This document shows positions 1-9,528 of a DNA stretch of 64,000 nucleotides, one piece after another. The notes below the pieces were generated by a model. It did no database searches and had not been told where the DNA came from. It saw only the letters and a list, made by a program, of their open reading frames with translations. The first letter of the stretch is position 1. Every line of letters begins with the position of its first letter. The position numbers were made by a program, and so were the translations under genes. The DNA comes from Hyphomicrobiaceae bacterium (GTDB lineage Bacteria; Pseudomonadota; Alphaproteobacteria; Rhizobiales; Hyphomicrobiaceae). The stretch covers positions 2,480,001 to 2,544,000 of the forward strand of contig JAWKWE010000004.1 in assembly GCA_041397645.1 (NCBI GenBank), given 5' to 3'.

Positions 1-1
1 C

Positions 2-874
2 GTTCTGGAAAAGCTCCAAACTCTCATCCCCCTCGCACCTCTGCACCAACCCCGCAATCTCGAACCAATAGAAATATTGGCCAAATTGCACCCGGGCCAG
101 CCGCAGGTCGCCTGCTTCGACTCTGCATTCCACAGTACGATGCCGCGCATCGCCCGACTTTATGGCCTGCCGCGAAGCCTCACCGAATCTGGTGCGCAAC
201 GCTTCGGTTACCACGGGCTTTCCTATGAATTCATCGCCAGCCGCCTGCCCGATCTGGACCCGAAGGCTGCCGCCGGCCGCACCGTCGTCGCGCACTTGGG
301 CAGCGGCAGCAGTATGTGCGCGCTCAGCTCTGGCAAGAGCATTGCCACGACGATGGGCTTCAGCCCTCTCAGCGGCCTCGTCATGGGCACTCGTCCTGGC
401 GAACTCGACGCTGGACTCTTGATCTGGATGATGCGCGAAAAGGGCTGGAGCGCGAGCGACGTTGAGAACTTGCTCTATAATGAGAGCGGTCTCAAGGGCG
501 TGTCCGGCATCTCCAGCGACATGCGCGTATTGCTCGAAAGTCAGGACGATCAAGCACGCGAAGCGGTCGAACTATTCGTGCACCGCATCTCATTGGAGCT
601 TGGCAGCCTTGCTGCTGCACTAGGCGGACTAGACGCGCTGGTGTTTACCGGTGGCATCGGCGAGCACGCCGCCGCCATCCGCAAGGCTGTCTGCGATCGA
701 TCAACCTGGCTTGGCATACATATCGACGCAGAGAGCAACGAACATTCGAGCGAGCGCATTTCTACGCAAGAGAGCCGCGTCAGCGTCTGGGCCGTTCCAA
801 CCGACGAAGAACGGATGGTAGCTACCCACACAATCCAGCTCGTCAGCCCACGCGGCGATCCCAAACGACAATGA
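2..874 (+). CDS. ackA: Acetate kinase, C-terminal part (5' end outside window)
   Basis: Acetate kinase interconverts acetyl phosphate + ADP and acetate + ATP in the cytosol. The reading frame is open from base 2, and the residues before the first possible start (TTG at 77) already match the family (a run like IPLAPLHQPRNL, then PQVACFDSAFH). The gene therefore begins upstream of the window and 77 is not the true start. Family motifs seen are the acetate/sugar-kinase phosphate loop HLGSGSSMCA, the segment GELDAGLL, and the C-terminal nucleotide motif FTGGIGEHAA. Only about 290 of the usual roughly 400 residues are present. The stop lies 13 bp before the next gene, and the downstream PhaC-like gene suggests an acetyl-CoA/acetate overflow operon, often induced at low oxygen in this order. 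The operon role is inferred. Confidence 0.95.
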   Translation, partial: VLEKLQTLIPLAPLHQPRNLEPIEILAKLHPGQPQVACFDSAFHSTMPRIARLYGLPRSLTESGAQRFGYHGLSYEFIASRLPDLDPKAAAGRTVVAHLGSGSSMCALSSGKSIATTMGFSPLSGLVMGTRPGELDAGLLIWMMREKGWSASDVENLLYNESGLKGVSGISSDMRVLLESQDDQAREAVELFVHRISLELGSLAAALGGLDALVFTGGIGEHAAAIRKAVCDRSTWLGIHIDAESNEHSSERISTQESRVSVWAVPTDEERMVATHTIQLVSPRGDPKRQ

Positions 875-887
875 ATAGGAGATCGGC

Positions 888-2045
888 ATGCTTCAAAACA
901 ACAGCACTGCCCCAAGTTCTGACACGAAACCTAAAGCGAAGCCGATCAAACAGGAACATAGCGTCCCCTTCTTCTGGCCCATGGCCGCCGCGATCGAGTT
1001 TCAAGAAGCGGGATTGAAGTTCGTCGAAGACAACATCCGCTATCTCGCTGAAGCCGAAGCCATAGAAAATCCGCCGCCACCCGATTGGGCGACCTCCAAC
1101 ACGATACAGTTGGATCTCGACACCATGCGGCTTCGAGACTTTTCCAAGGATCCCGCGAAAGCAGTGGTTCCCGTGCTGGTCGACGCGCCCTACGCCGGCC
1201 ATAGCTCAACTATTGCCGACTATGCTCCAGGACAGAGCCTTGTGCAGACGCTTCTCACGAGCGGCATCGCGCGCGTGCTGGTGGCAGATTGGAAAAGCGC
1301 AACAAACGATATGAGCAACTTCAACATCGACAAGTATCTTGCCGAAATAAATGTCGCCGTTGACGATCTGGGAGGACGCGTCAATCTCGTAGGTCTGTGC
1401 CAGGGTGGCTGGATGTCGGCAATGTATGCATCCCGCTTCCCGCACAAGGTTGCCAGCCTCGTTCTCGCTGGCTCGCCGATTGACACTGACGCTGGAAACG
1501 GCCCGATCAAGCGTATGGCGCACGAACTGCCGCTTGGATTCTACGAGAGGATGGTCGATGCCGGCGGCGGTCGCATGCTTGGTCAGAACATGCTCGCCGG
1601 CTGGAAAAACATGCACCCAGGCGAACAGTACCTCGGAAAGTACATCGACCTTTACGAACATATCGAAGACAAATCATACATTACCCGAACCGAGCGCTTT
1701 GAGCGTTGGTACGAAAATCCAATCGACCTGCCGGGCAGGTATTATCTCCAAGCCATAGACCTGCTTTTCAAAAAAAATGTCTTTGCGAGGGGGGACTTCA
1801 TCGGGCTTGGCCGCAAGCTCTCGCTTAATGATGTGAAGTGTCCGGCCTATCTCCTCGCTGGCGAGAGCGACGACATAACAACACGCGAACAAGTCTTTGC
1901 GGCCGAACAACTGCTGGGAACACCAAAGGGAGCCATTACGAAAAAACTCGTACCCGGCGGTCATATCGGCTTGTTCATGGGCTCGCGCACTTTGAAGGAG
2001 GCGTGGCCCGAGATTGCGAATTGGATCAAGGCAAACGGCGTCTAG
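888..2045 (+). CDS. PhaC-like alpha/beta-hydrolase (polyhydroxyalkanoate synthase/depolymerase-like)
   Basis: A 385-residue alpha/beta-hydrolase. The nucleophile elbow is G-L-C-Q-G-G, with Cys at about residue 171 instead of Ser. This is the G-x-C-x-G 'lipase-like box' of PHA synthases. The probable acid is in GESDDIT (about 326-331) and the probable histidine in GGHIGLF (His about 359). The N-terminal domain of full-length PhaC (about 550-600 residues) is mostly missing, so polymerase activity is not assured; a thioesterase or depolymerase-like role is possible. The ATG is preceded by AGGAGA at a normal distance, 13 bp after ackA. Short PhaC-like proteins next to pta/ackA occur in alphaproteobacterial anaerobic-stress clusters (family knowledge). 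No signal peptide is seen, so it is probably cytosolic. Confidence 0.8.
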   Translation: MLQNNSTAPSSDTKPKAKPIKQEHSVPFFWPMAAAIEFQEAGLKFVEDNIRYLAEAEAIENPPPPDWATSNTIQLDLDTMRLRDFSKDPAKAVVPVLVDAPYAGHSSTIADYAPGQSLVQTLLTSGIARVLVADWKSATNDMSNFNIDKYLAEINVAVDDLGGRVNLVGLCQGGWMSAMYASRFPHKVASLVLAGSPIDTDAGNGPIKRMAHELPLGFYERMVDAGGGRMLGQNMLAGWKNMHPGEQYLGKYIDLYEHIEDKSYITRTERFERWYENPIDLPGRYYLQAIDLLFKKNVFARGDFIGLGRKLSLNDVKCPAYLLAGESDDITTREQVFAAEQLLGTPKGAITKKLVPGGHIGLFMGSRTLKEAWPEIANWIKANGV

Positions 2046-2085
2046 AAGGACCCCGGTCCGGCGTCAGAAAAAAGGAGAACACGCG

Positions 2086-2463
2086 ATGCTTGAAATACTC
2101 AAAGGCTATCCCGATGACGTTCTCGCTATTTCTGCCAAAGGGGAGGTCACCGCGGATGATTATGCCAGGACGCTTATTCCCGAACTCAATGCGCGGATTG
2201 CGAAATATGATTCAGTGCGCATGCTCTACGAGCTTGGACCGGAATACACTGGCTTCAGCGCCGGCGCCGCTTGGGCCGATATGAGAACCGGCATCTCAAA
2301 CTGGAGCAAGTTCGAGCGTATCGCCGTTGTTACCGATGTGGGCTGGATAAGGGACACCATGCGCCTGTTCGTCCCGTTCTTTCACCATGCCATGCGTGTA
2401 TTCTCAAACGCGGAGCTCGCCGAGGCGCACGACTGGATCATTTCGAAAGCCGCAGCAGCATGA
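2086..2463 (+). CDS. SpoIIAA-like (STAS-fold) small protein
   Basis: A 125-residue protein of the SpoIIAA-like family found alone in many proteobacteria. It begins MLEILKGYPDDVLAISAKG and continues with alternating strands and helices (AKGEVTADDY, ERIAVVTDVGWIR, HAMRVFSNAELAEAHDWI). An upstream in-frame start at 2014 exists, but the ATG at 2086 has a strong AAAGGAG ribosome site at 2071-2077 and matches the usual family start, so it was chosen. Its TGA overlaps the ATG of the next gene (ATGA), so the two are probably translationally coupled. The biochemical role of this family is not settled; a lipid- or anion-binding STAS-type regulator of the neighbouring ATPase is only an inference. Confidence 0.82.
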   Translation: MLEILKGYPDDVLAISAKGEVTADDYARTLIPELNARIAKYDSVRMLYELGPEYTGFSAGAAWADMRTGISNWSKFERIAVVTDVGWIRDTMRLFVPFFHHAMRVFSNAELAEAHDWIISKAAAA

Positions 2464-4904
2464 ACTTGACGAAACGCGGCAAAGAGAAGACCTCTGAGGC
2501 TACGCCAAGCGGTGATCAAAAACCGCCTGCCGTCCCCCCTGCCGACTTGTCAACCGATCTTAAAATCGGCCTTTCCAACTCGGAAGCAGCCGCGAGATTG
2601 CTTAAATATGGTCCCAATGCGCTCGCAGAAAAAAAGACGAGCGCGCTGGCTCGTCTGATGCACTATTTCTGGGGGCCGATCCCCTGGATGATCGAGACGG
2701 CGGCGCTCCTTTCGGCTTTTCTCGGTGACTGGGCCGACTTCGCAATTATTCTGACCATGCTTCTCGTCAACGCTGGCGTTGATTTCTGGCAAGAACACAA
2801 AGCCGGCAGCGCCATCGAAGCGTTGAAACAGCGCTTGGCGCTTTCGGCTCGTGTGCTTCGCGACAGCACCTGGCAGAACATTCCAGCCAGCGATCTCGTC
2901 CCCGGCGACGTTATTGCTCTGAAACTGGGCAATGTCGTTCCCGCCGATCTTGTCCTCAAGACGGGTGACTATCTCAGTGTCGATGAGTCTGCCTTGACCG
3001 GTGAATCACTGCCCGTCGACAAGCGCGCTGGCGACAGCGCCTATTCCGGTTCCATCGCCAAGCTGGGTGAAATGCAGGCCATCGTCACCGCGACAGGCAT
3101 GAAGACGTATTTCGGCAAGACTGCACAACTTGTCGAGAGCGCCCAAGCGCATTCGCACTTTCAGACCGCAGTCTTGAAAATCGGAAACTTCCTGATTGCA
3201 ACCACCCTCGTACTCGTGGCGATCATTATCGCCTTCGCCGTCTGGCGACATGAGCGGCTGATCGAGACCATCCAGTTCGCTCTAATTCTGACCGTAGCTG
3301 CGATCCCAGTTGCCCTACCGACCGTCCTCTCTGTAACTTTAGCTGTCGGCGCCGAGCGTCTTGCCCGGATGAAGGCCATCGTTTCGCGTCTCGTCTCCAT
3401 CGAAGAACTCGCTGGCGTGGACGTTCTTTGTGCCGATAAGACAGGTACGCTCACCCGTAACCAACTCACTATTTCTGATCTGCGACCCACCGCTAGCGCG
3501 ACCGATGATGACTTGTTGCTTGCGGCAGCGCTAGCCTCCAACAAAGATGACCCCGATGCTATCGATGGAGCTGTCCTGGCGGCGCAGAGCAAAACGGCTT
3601 CGTTGGACGGCTGGAAGATGCTTGCGTTCACCCCGTTCGATCCGATCTCGAAGCGCACTGAAGCACGCGCAGCAAAGAACGGCGACACCTATCTTTTCAG
3701 CAAAGGCGCACCCCAGGTCATCCTGGACCTCGTAACGCTGTCACCCGACGAAAGAAAAGCCTGCGAGCGCGAGGTGGACGACCTTGCCAATGACGGATAC
3801 CGCGCCCTTGGCGTTGCTCAGAAGCACGAAGGTGGCCCATGGACATATCTCGGCGTCATTCCAATTTTTGATCCCCCGCGAGAGGATGCCGCTTCAACGA
3901 TTGCCCGCGCGCGCAGCATGGGCATAAACGTCAAAATGATCACCGGCGATCACGAAGCCATTGCGCGCCAGATTGCCGGAAAGCTCGGACTTGGCCGCAA
4001 CATCCAATCGGCAGCAGCTTTGTTCGATCAAGACGGCGACATCGCTCGCCGGATTGATGCCGTCGATGGCGTCGCGCGTGTGCTGCCAGAACACAAATTC
4101 AAGATCGTCAAGGCTTTGCAAGACAGCGGGCACTTGGTTGCGATGACGGGCGACGGGGTCAACGATGCACCCGCGTTGAAACAAGCCGATGCGGGCATTG
4201 CCGTGAGCGGGGCTTCGGATGCTGCTCGAGCGGCTGCTGACGTCGTTCTCACCGGATCTGGTCTTTCGGTTATCACATCGGCAATCGAAGAAGCCCGGCG
4301 GATCTTCGAGCGAATGACGAGCTACGCCACATTTCGCATTGCCGAGACGATCCGTGTTCTCCTTTTCATGACGTTGTCGATTCTCATTTTCAGGTTCTAT
4401 CCGGTCACCGCCATCATGATCGTTCTGCTTGCAATCCTGAACGACCTGCCGATCATGACCATCGCTTACGACAATGCGGCCACGGCGAAAGCGCCGGTCA
4501 AATGGGACATGCGGCGCGTGTTGATACTCTCCACCGCTCTCGGCTTTGTCGGCGTGATCGAGACGTTCCTGCTGTTCTGGTATGTCGACACAGTCCTAAA
4601 GATCCCACGCGAGACAATCCAAACTCTCATCTTCCTCAAACTCTTGGTCGCAGGCCACTTGACCCTCTATGTCGCCAGAAGTCAGGGCTGGTTCTGGCAG
4701 CAGCCATGGCCGAACCCACGGCTGTTCCTCACTACAGAGGCAACGCAAATTCTTGGGACCTTGATTGCAGTCTACGGTATCTTCATCACACCGCTGGGTT
4801 GGAAATACGCCCTCGCAGTCTGGGCCTATGCGCTCGCCTGGCTTCCCATTGAGAATGTCATCGCGAATATTGTTCGTAGCCGATTGAGTGCTACGAACAC
4901 CTAG
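2460..4904 (+). CDS. Plasma-membrane proton-efflux P-type ATPase (P3A type)
   Basis: An 814-residue P-type ATPase that would use ATP to expel H+ across the inner membrane. The sequence shows an N-terminal cation-ATPase domain (about 40-100), membrane segments near 80-125, the actuator TGES motif near residue 180, and the phosphorylation motif DKTGTLTRN with Asp near 326. It also shows KGAPQ in the nucleotide domain, MITGDH, the hinge MTGDGVNDAPALKQADAGIA, and C-terminal membrane helices. It lacks N-terminal heavy-metal-binding domains and CPx, which argues for the proton/P3A branch rather than a metal ATPase. The ATG at 2460 overlaps the stop of the SpoIIAA-like gene; a longer frame from 2271 would run through that gene and is rejected. 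The gene converges on cusA with a 4-bp overlap. Confidence 0.88.
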   Translation: MNLTKRGKEKTSEATPSGDQKPPAVPPADLSTDLKIGLSNSEAAARLLKYGPNALAEKKTSALARLMHYFWGPIPWMIETAALLSAFLGDWADFAIILTMLLVNAGVDFWQEHKAGSAIEALKQRLALSARVLRDSTWQNIPASDLVPGDVIALKLGNVVPADLVLKTGDYLSVDESALTGESLPVDKRAGDSAYSGSIAKLGEMQAIVTATGMKTYFGKTAQLVESAQAHSHFQTAVLKIGNFLIATTLVLVAIIIAFAVWRHERLIETIQFALILTVAAIPVALPTVLSVTLAVGAERLARMKAIVSRLVSIEELAGVDVLCADKTGTLTRNQLTISDLRPTASATDDDLLLAAALASNKDDPDAIDGAVLAAQSKTASLDGWKMLAFTPFDPISKRTEARAAKNGDTYLFSKGAPQVILDLVTLSPDERKACEREVDDLANDGYRALGVAQKHEGGPWTYLGVIPIFDPPREDAASTIARARSMGINVKMITGDHEAIARQIAGKLGLGRNIQSAAALFDQDGDIARRIDAVDGVARVLPEHKFKIVKALQDSGHLVAMTGDGVNDAPALKQADAGIAVSGASDAARAAADVVLTGSGLSVITSAIEEARRIFERMTSYATFRIAETIRVLLFMTLSILIFRFYPVTAIMIVLLAILNDLPIMTIAYDNAATAKAPVKWDMRRVLILSTALGFVGVIETFLLFWYVDTVLKIPRETIQTLIFLKLLVAGHLTLYVARSQGWFWQQPWPNPRLFLTTEATQILGTLIAVYGIFITPLGWKYALAVWAYALAWLPIENVIANIVRSRLSATNT

Positions 4905-7900
4905 CCACCGCGGCTTGCTGCTTCACTTGAGCTGCTTTGGATAGCGCGCGATACTTCTCGCTGCTTGACCAGCGCATAGATCGCCGGGATGACGATCAAT
5001 GTGAGTAGCGTGGAAGAAACCATTCCGCCGATCATGGGAACTGCAATACGCTTCATGACTTCCGCCCCGGTGCCGTGGCTCCATAGGATTGGCAGCAAAC
5101 CTGCCATGATCGCGACTACCGTCATGATTTTTGGTCGCACCCGCTCTACCGCGCCTTCGACGATCGCCGCATGTAAATCTGTTTGACTGAGAACCCTGGC
5201 CTCCGATACAGCCTCCGATTTGCGCGCCTCGAACGCGTGATTAAGGTAGATGAGCATGATGACTCCGGTCTCGGCCGCTACGCCCGCGAGCGCGATAAAG
5301 CCAACTGCTACAGCGACAGACAAGTTGAAGCCCATCCACCACACGAGCCAAAGGCCGCCGATCAGAGAAAACGGCAGCGACAGCATTACGATCAAGGTGT
5401 CCGTCATCCGCCGGAAGTTCATATAGAGCAGCGCCAGGATGATCAGGAGCGTAAACGGCACGACGATTGCCAGCCTCTTCTTGGCTCGCTCATAATACTC
5501 AAACTGTCCGCTCCAAACCGCGTAATAGCCCGGCGGGAATTTGACTTGCGCCTCAACGGCCTTCTTCACGTCCGCCACGTATGTTCCGAGATCCCGATCG
5601 CGTGCATCCACCAGAACGTACGCCGAAGGCTGAGCATTCTCGCTTCGGATCGACGCTGGTCCTTGTGTGCGCGTGATGTTCGCTACCTGCCCAAGTGGAA
5701 TCGACGCGCCGTTAGCGAGGGGCACAAGTACCTCGTGAGCGATCGAGACAGGATCCGATCGAACATCGCGAGGATAGCGTATGCTGATGCCATAGCGCTC
5801 GCGCCCTTCGATGGTTGTCGTGATCGTTTCGGCGCCAATGGCAGATGCGACAATCTGTTGAACGTCGGCAATATCCAGTCCGTATCGTGCGAGGGCGCCG
5901 CGATCTGGTTCGATATCGAGGTAATAGCCGCCCATAATGCGCTCAGCGTACGCGCTTGATGTACCCGGCACCGTCTTGACCGCGTTCTCGATAGAGCGAG
6001 CCAGCTTCTCGATCACCCGCAGATCTGGCCCGATGACTTTGACACCAACCGGAGTTCGGATTCCGGTGGCCAACATATCGATGCGACCCTTGATCGGCAT
6101 GGTCCAAGCGTTGGACACGCCCGGAAACTGCAATGCCTTGTCCATTTCCGAAATCAACTTGTCGACCGTCATGCCAGGCCGCCAGGCCTCCTCGGGCTTC
6201 AAGGTTATGATGGTCTCGAACATCTCGGTCGGCGCGGGATCAGTAGCAGTAGCAGCGCGCCCCGCTTTCCCGAACACGTGTTCGACCTCCGGAAAAGTTT
6301 TAATAATCCGATCCTGTGTCTGGAGAAGTTCGGCCGCCTTGGTCATCGACAAGCCCGGAAGCGTCGTCGGCATGTACATGATCGTGCCCTCGTTCAGCGT
6401 GGGCATGAATTCAGAGCCGAGCCTCTGAGCGGGCCATGCGCTCGCCGCGAGCATGACGAGCGCGAAGATGATGATGAGCGCCTTCGCCCGCAAGACAAGA
6501 TTGATGATCGGCCGGTAGATCCAAAGCAAGAACCTGTTCACTGGGTTCTTCGCCTCCGGCACGATGCGTCCGCGAATAAACAACACCATCAGGGCCGGTA
6601 CGAGCGTAATGGAGAGCAAGGCGGCGGCAGCCATTGAGAACGTCTTGGTCCAAGCGAGAGGCTTGAACAGCAGACCTTCCTGTGCCTCCAGCGCGAAAAC
6701 TGGAAGGAAAGACACGGTGATGATCAAGAGCGAGAAGAACAGAGATGGCCCCACCTCGGATGCCGCTTCGACAAGTACGCTGATGCGGGATTTGTCCTTT
6801 GGTGCGCGTTCCACATGTTTGTGCGCATTTTCCACCAACACGATTGCGGCATCGATCATTGCACCGATCGCAATCGCAATGCCTCCGAGGCTCATGATGT
6901 TGGATGAAATTCCAAGCACCCACATGCACAAATAGGCGGCGAGAATACCGATTGGGAGCGTGATGATCGCCACAAATGCGCTGCGCACATGCAGAAGAAA
7001 GATAAAACAGACTATTGCTACGATAACGCACTCTTCGAGAAGCGTGGATCTGAGTGTTGACAGGGCGCGGTGGATCAGGTCGGAGCGGTCGTAAACGGGA
7101 ACGATCTTGGTTCCATCCGGAAGAGAATTGCTGATCTCGCTCACTTTCTTTTTCACGTTGTCAATGACGGACAATGCGTTCTGTCCGAAGCGTTGCACAG
7201 CAATGCCCGCAACCACCTCCCCTTCTCCGTCGAGCTCACTCAGACCTCGCCGCTCGTCTGGGGCCAACTCGACGCGCGCAACGTCTTTGAGAAACACCGG
7301 CGTGCCATCGACACTCTTGAGCATGACCTGCTCGATATCGCTGACACCCTTGATGTAACCACGCCCGCGGACCATGAATTCCGTTTCGGCAAGCTCAACG
7401 ACACGCCCGCCCACATCCATGTTCGCGGCACGGATCGCGTCGCGTACGCGCGCCAAAGGAATATTAAAAGAGCGTAGCCGCTGCGGGTCCACCACGACAG
7501 AGTACTGGCGCACGAATCCGCCGACGCTGGCGACCTCAGCGACGCCCTCCGCCTTCGAGAGCGCGAATCGCACTTGCCAATCTTGCGTCGTTCTAAGTTC
7601 CGCCAGCGTCCTTCTGGCCGCCATGACGGCATATTGATACACCCAGCCGACGCCCGTGGCATCGGGCCCAAGTGTAGGCGTCACGCCTTGCGGAAGAGAC
7701 TTTGCGACACCTGACAGATACTCAAGGACGCGAGAGCGCGCCCAATAGATATCGGTTCCTTCCTCAAAGATAATGTGGACGAAAGAAGCGCCAAAGAACG
7801 AGAAGCCTCGCACGACTTTGGATTTCGGAACTGAAAGCATCGCCGTCGACAAGGGATATGTGACCTGATCCTCGACGACTTGGGGGGCTTGGCCGCTGTA

Positions 7901-8056
7901 CTCGGTATAAACAATGACCTGAACGTCGGAGAGATCCGGAAGGGCATCGAGCGGCACTTTCGTTACTGCAACTGCTCCCGCTGCAGCCAGGAGCGTCGTC
8001 AACAGAAGGACGAGCACGGTATTGCCCGCACACCAACGTATGATACGGGCGATCAT
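4901..8056 (-). CDS. cusA: Cu(I)/Ag(I) efflux RND inner-membrane pump, CusA type
   Basis: A 1051-residue heavy-metal efflux RND transporter of the inner membrane, driven by the proton gradient. Typical features are the N-terminal helix ending before VPLDALPDLSDVQV, the two large periplasmic loops, and twelve membrane segments including the acidic SLGGIAIAIGAMIDAAIV segment. The segments GRAATATDPAP(T)EM and GRIDMLATGI place methionines where CusA has its copper/silver-relay methionines, so Cu/Ag is preferred over Zn/Co/Cd (inference from family alignment by eye). The start overlaps the stop of cusB by 4 bp (ATGA). No CusC-type outer-membrane channel is in this block, so the pump must borrow a TolC-like channel. 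The gene converges on the proton ATPase, with overlapping stop codons. Confidence 0.93.
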   Translation of the reverse strand: MIARIIRWCAGNTVLVLLLTTLLAAAGAVAVTKVPLDALPDLSDVQVIVYTEYSGQAPQVVEDQVTYPLSTAMLSVPKSKVVRGFSFFGASFVHIIFEEGTDIYWARSRVLEYLSGVAKSLPQGVTPTLGPDATGVGWVYQYAVMAARRTLAELRTTQDWQVRFALSKAEGVAEVASVGGFVRQYSVVVDPQRLRSFNIPLARVRDAIRAANMDVGGRVVELAETEFMVRGRGYIKGVSDIEQVMLKSVDGTPVFLKDVARVELAPDERRGLSELDGEGEVVAGIAVQRFGQNALSVIDNVKKKVSEISNSLPDGTKIVPVYDRSDLIHRALSTLRSTLLEECVIVAIVCFIFLLHVRSAFVAIITLPIGILAAYLCMWVLGISSNIMSLGGIAIAIGAMIDAAIVLVENAHKHVERAPKDKSRISVLVEAASEVGPSLFFSLLIITVSFLPVFALEAQEGLLFKPLAWTKTFSMAAAALLSITLVPALMVLFIRGRIVPEAKNPVNRFLLWIYRPIINLVLRAKALIIIFALVMLAASAWPAQRLGSEFMPTLNEGTIMYMPTTLPGLSMTKAAELLQTQDRIIKTFPEVEHVFGKAGRAATATDPAPTEMFETIITLKPEEAWRPGMTVDKLISEMDKALQFPGVSNAWTMPIKGRIDMLATGIRTPVGVKVIGPDLRVIEKLARSIENAVKTVPGTSSAYAERIMGGYYLDIEPDRGALARYGLDIADVQQIVASAIGAETITTTIEGRERYGISIRYPRDVRSDPVSIAHEVLVPLANGASIPLGQVANITRTQGPASIRSENAQPSAYVLVDARDRDLGTYVADVKKAVEAQVKFPPGYYAVWSGQFEYYERAKKRLAIVVPFTLLIILALLYMNFRRMTDTLIVMLSLPFSLIGGLWLVWWMGFNLSVAVAVGFIALAGVAAETGVIMLIYLNHAFEARKSEAVSEARVLSQTDLHAAIVEGAVERVRPKIMTVVAIMAGLLPILWSHGTGAEVMKRIAVPMIGGMVSSTLLTLIVIPAIYALVKQREVSRAIQSSSSEAASRGG

Positions 8057-9516
8057 GGCTTTGCCTCATCGTGCGAATGCGTGTCATCGTGAGCTGTGCC
8101 GCCAGAAGCATCGGATTCTTTGCTGGCCGGTTCATCCGAAAAGCCCGCGAGGGCCGCGCGCAGGTTGCTTTCCGCATCAATGAGGAAATTCGCCGATACG
8201 ACGACCTTATCGCCCTCCTTCACGCCTTCTTTGATCGCAACGAAGGCACTATCGCGAAGCCCTGTTTTCACTTCGCGCGGCTCGAAGCGACCTTCACCCC
8301 GATCGATGATGACGACTTGGCGTTTACCGCTGTCGATGAGAGCGGACATAGGGACGGCGAGCTGCTTGGCCTCTTGATGATTTGTTTCGATATCCACATC
8401 AGCGAACATCTCGTGCTTGATGCGGTGTTCTGGATTGGCAAGCTGGATGCGCACCTTCCCCGTCCGGGTCTGCGGGTCCAACTCGTGCAAGATGAAGGTG
8501 ACTTGCCCCTCGAATGTCTCCCCGGGAAAGGCGCGAAATGAAATGCGTGCCTTGTCCCCGATTGCCACTTGACCAATGTCCTGCTCGGAGACGTCCGCAA
8601 TCACCCAAATGCTGGAGAGGTCGGCTATGCGGAAGAGTTCATCTCCCATCCTGGCCATCATGCCTTCCACCACATTCTTTTTGAGAATGAAGCCGGCGAT
8701 GGGCGATGGCCAATCGAACGCCAAGACCGGCTCACCGGACGTCTGCAGCTCCTCGATAACGGCCGGTGGAAGCTCGAGATTGGCTAACCTCTGTATGGCC
8801 CCCGCATCGCTTCTCGTCGTTCCCGCCGCGCGCGCGATGCGGTAATCGACCTGCACTTTCACCATATCGGGACTATAGATGCGAAAGAGCGGCTCGCCTT
8901 TTTCGACGTGGCGGCCATCCTCGTTGACGTAGAGCTTTTCGATAAAACTGTCGGCCCTGAGCGTCACCGAATAGAGCGTTCGCTCGTCGGGCTTGGCGAT
9001 GCCTGGTGCCCTGACAGGCCGGGCCACCTTGCGCAAAACGACAGGTTCGCTTCGCACGCCTGTGCGCTGTACTTTTACGGGGCTTATCTTGACGATGCCG
9101 CTATCGTCTTCGTCGCCCTCATAAACAGGAATGTAGTCCATTCCCATGCCGTCCTTCTTGGGCACCTGCGAGACATCAGGCAACCCCATGGGATTGCGGT
9201 AATAGAGAACCGGCCGGTTTTCGGAGGGCTTTGTCGATCCCTGTTGCGCCAAGTCGCTTTCTTCGTCGTCGTGCACTGGCAGATAATCGCGACCGTCAGC
9301 GGTCTTTTTCGGCGTGGCTGAATAGTCCGTTTCATCCGAAGGGTTCTTCCAATAGAGAACCTTGCGCTCCTCGTGCGCACGATCCGAAGCATGTTGTATG
9401 GACGGCGGCCAAACACGGCTTAGTTCGGGCCAGGTTCCGGTGCCGAGCCGATAGCCAACCACGCCCGAAATTACCAGCGCCGCTGTGGCGATGCCCGCAA
9501 ACAAGGTCTTGTTCAT
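8053..9516 (-). CDS. cusB: CusB-type RND periplasmic adaptor with two N-terminal heavy-metal-binding domains
   Basis: A 487-residue membrane-fusion protein linking CusA to an outer-membrane channel. It has a membrane anchor at about residues 5-22 and a first heavy-metal-binding-like module at about 53-85 (VLYWKNP ... DGRDYLPVH). A second module lies at about 103-135 (VLYYRNPMG ... DGMGMDYIPVY). These are followed by the HlyD barrel-sandwich and beta-barrel domains (SVTLRADSFIEKLYVNEDG; DLSSIWVIADVSEQD). The C-terminal tail is acidic and His-rich (HDDTHSHDEAK), fitting metal capture. The first module lacks the methionines that the second keeps, so it may not bind metal. The start is 12 bp downstream of the FixH/YtkA-like gene, consistent with one operon. 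The assignment to copper/silver rests on the neighbouring CusA. Confidence 0.92.
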   Translation of the reverse strand: MNKTLFAGIATAALVISGVVGYRLGTGTWPELSRVWPPSIQHASDRAHEERKVLYWKNPSDETDYSATPKKTADGRDYLPVHDDEESDLAQQGSTKPSENRPVLYYRNPMGLPDVSQVPKKDGMGMDYIPVYEGDEDDSGIVKISPVKVQRTGVRSEPVVLRKVARPVRAPGIAKPDERTLYSVTLRADSFIEKLYVNEDGRHVEKGEPLFRIYSPDMVKVQVDYRIARAAGTTRSDAGAIQRLANLELPPAVIEELQTSGEPVLAFDWPSPIAGFILKKNVVEGMMARMGDELFRIADLSSIWVIADVSEQDIGQVAIGDKARISFRAFPGETFEGQVTFILHELDPQTRTGKVRIQLANPEHRIKHEMFADVDIETNHQEAKQLAVPMSALIDSGKRQVVIIDRGEGRFEPREVKTGLRDSAFVAIKEGVKEGDKVVVSANFLIDAESNLRAALAGFSDEPASKESDASGGTAHDDTHSHDEAKP

Positions 9517-9528
9517 CGCATCGCTCCT

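Noticed and set aside
2271..2459. Longer N-terminus of the proton ATPase
   Set aside because: It would overlap the SpoIIAA-like gene completely in this stretch and gives Cys/Arg-rich sequence unlike the family; the ATG at 2460 fits an ATGA overlap.
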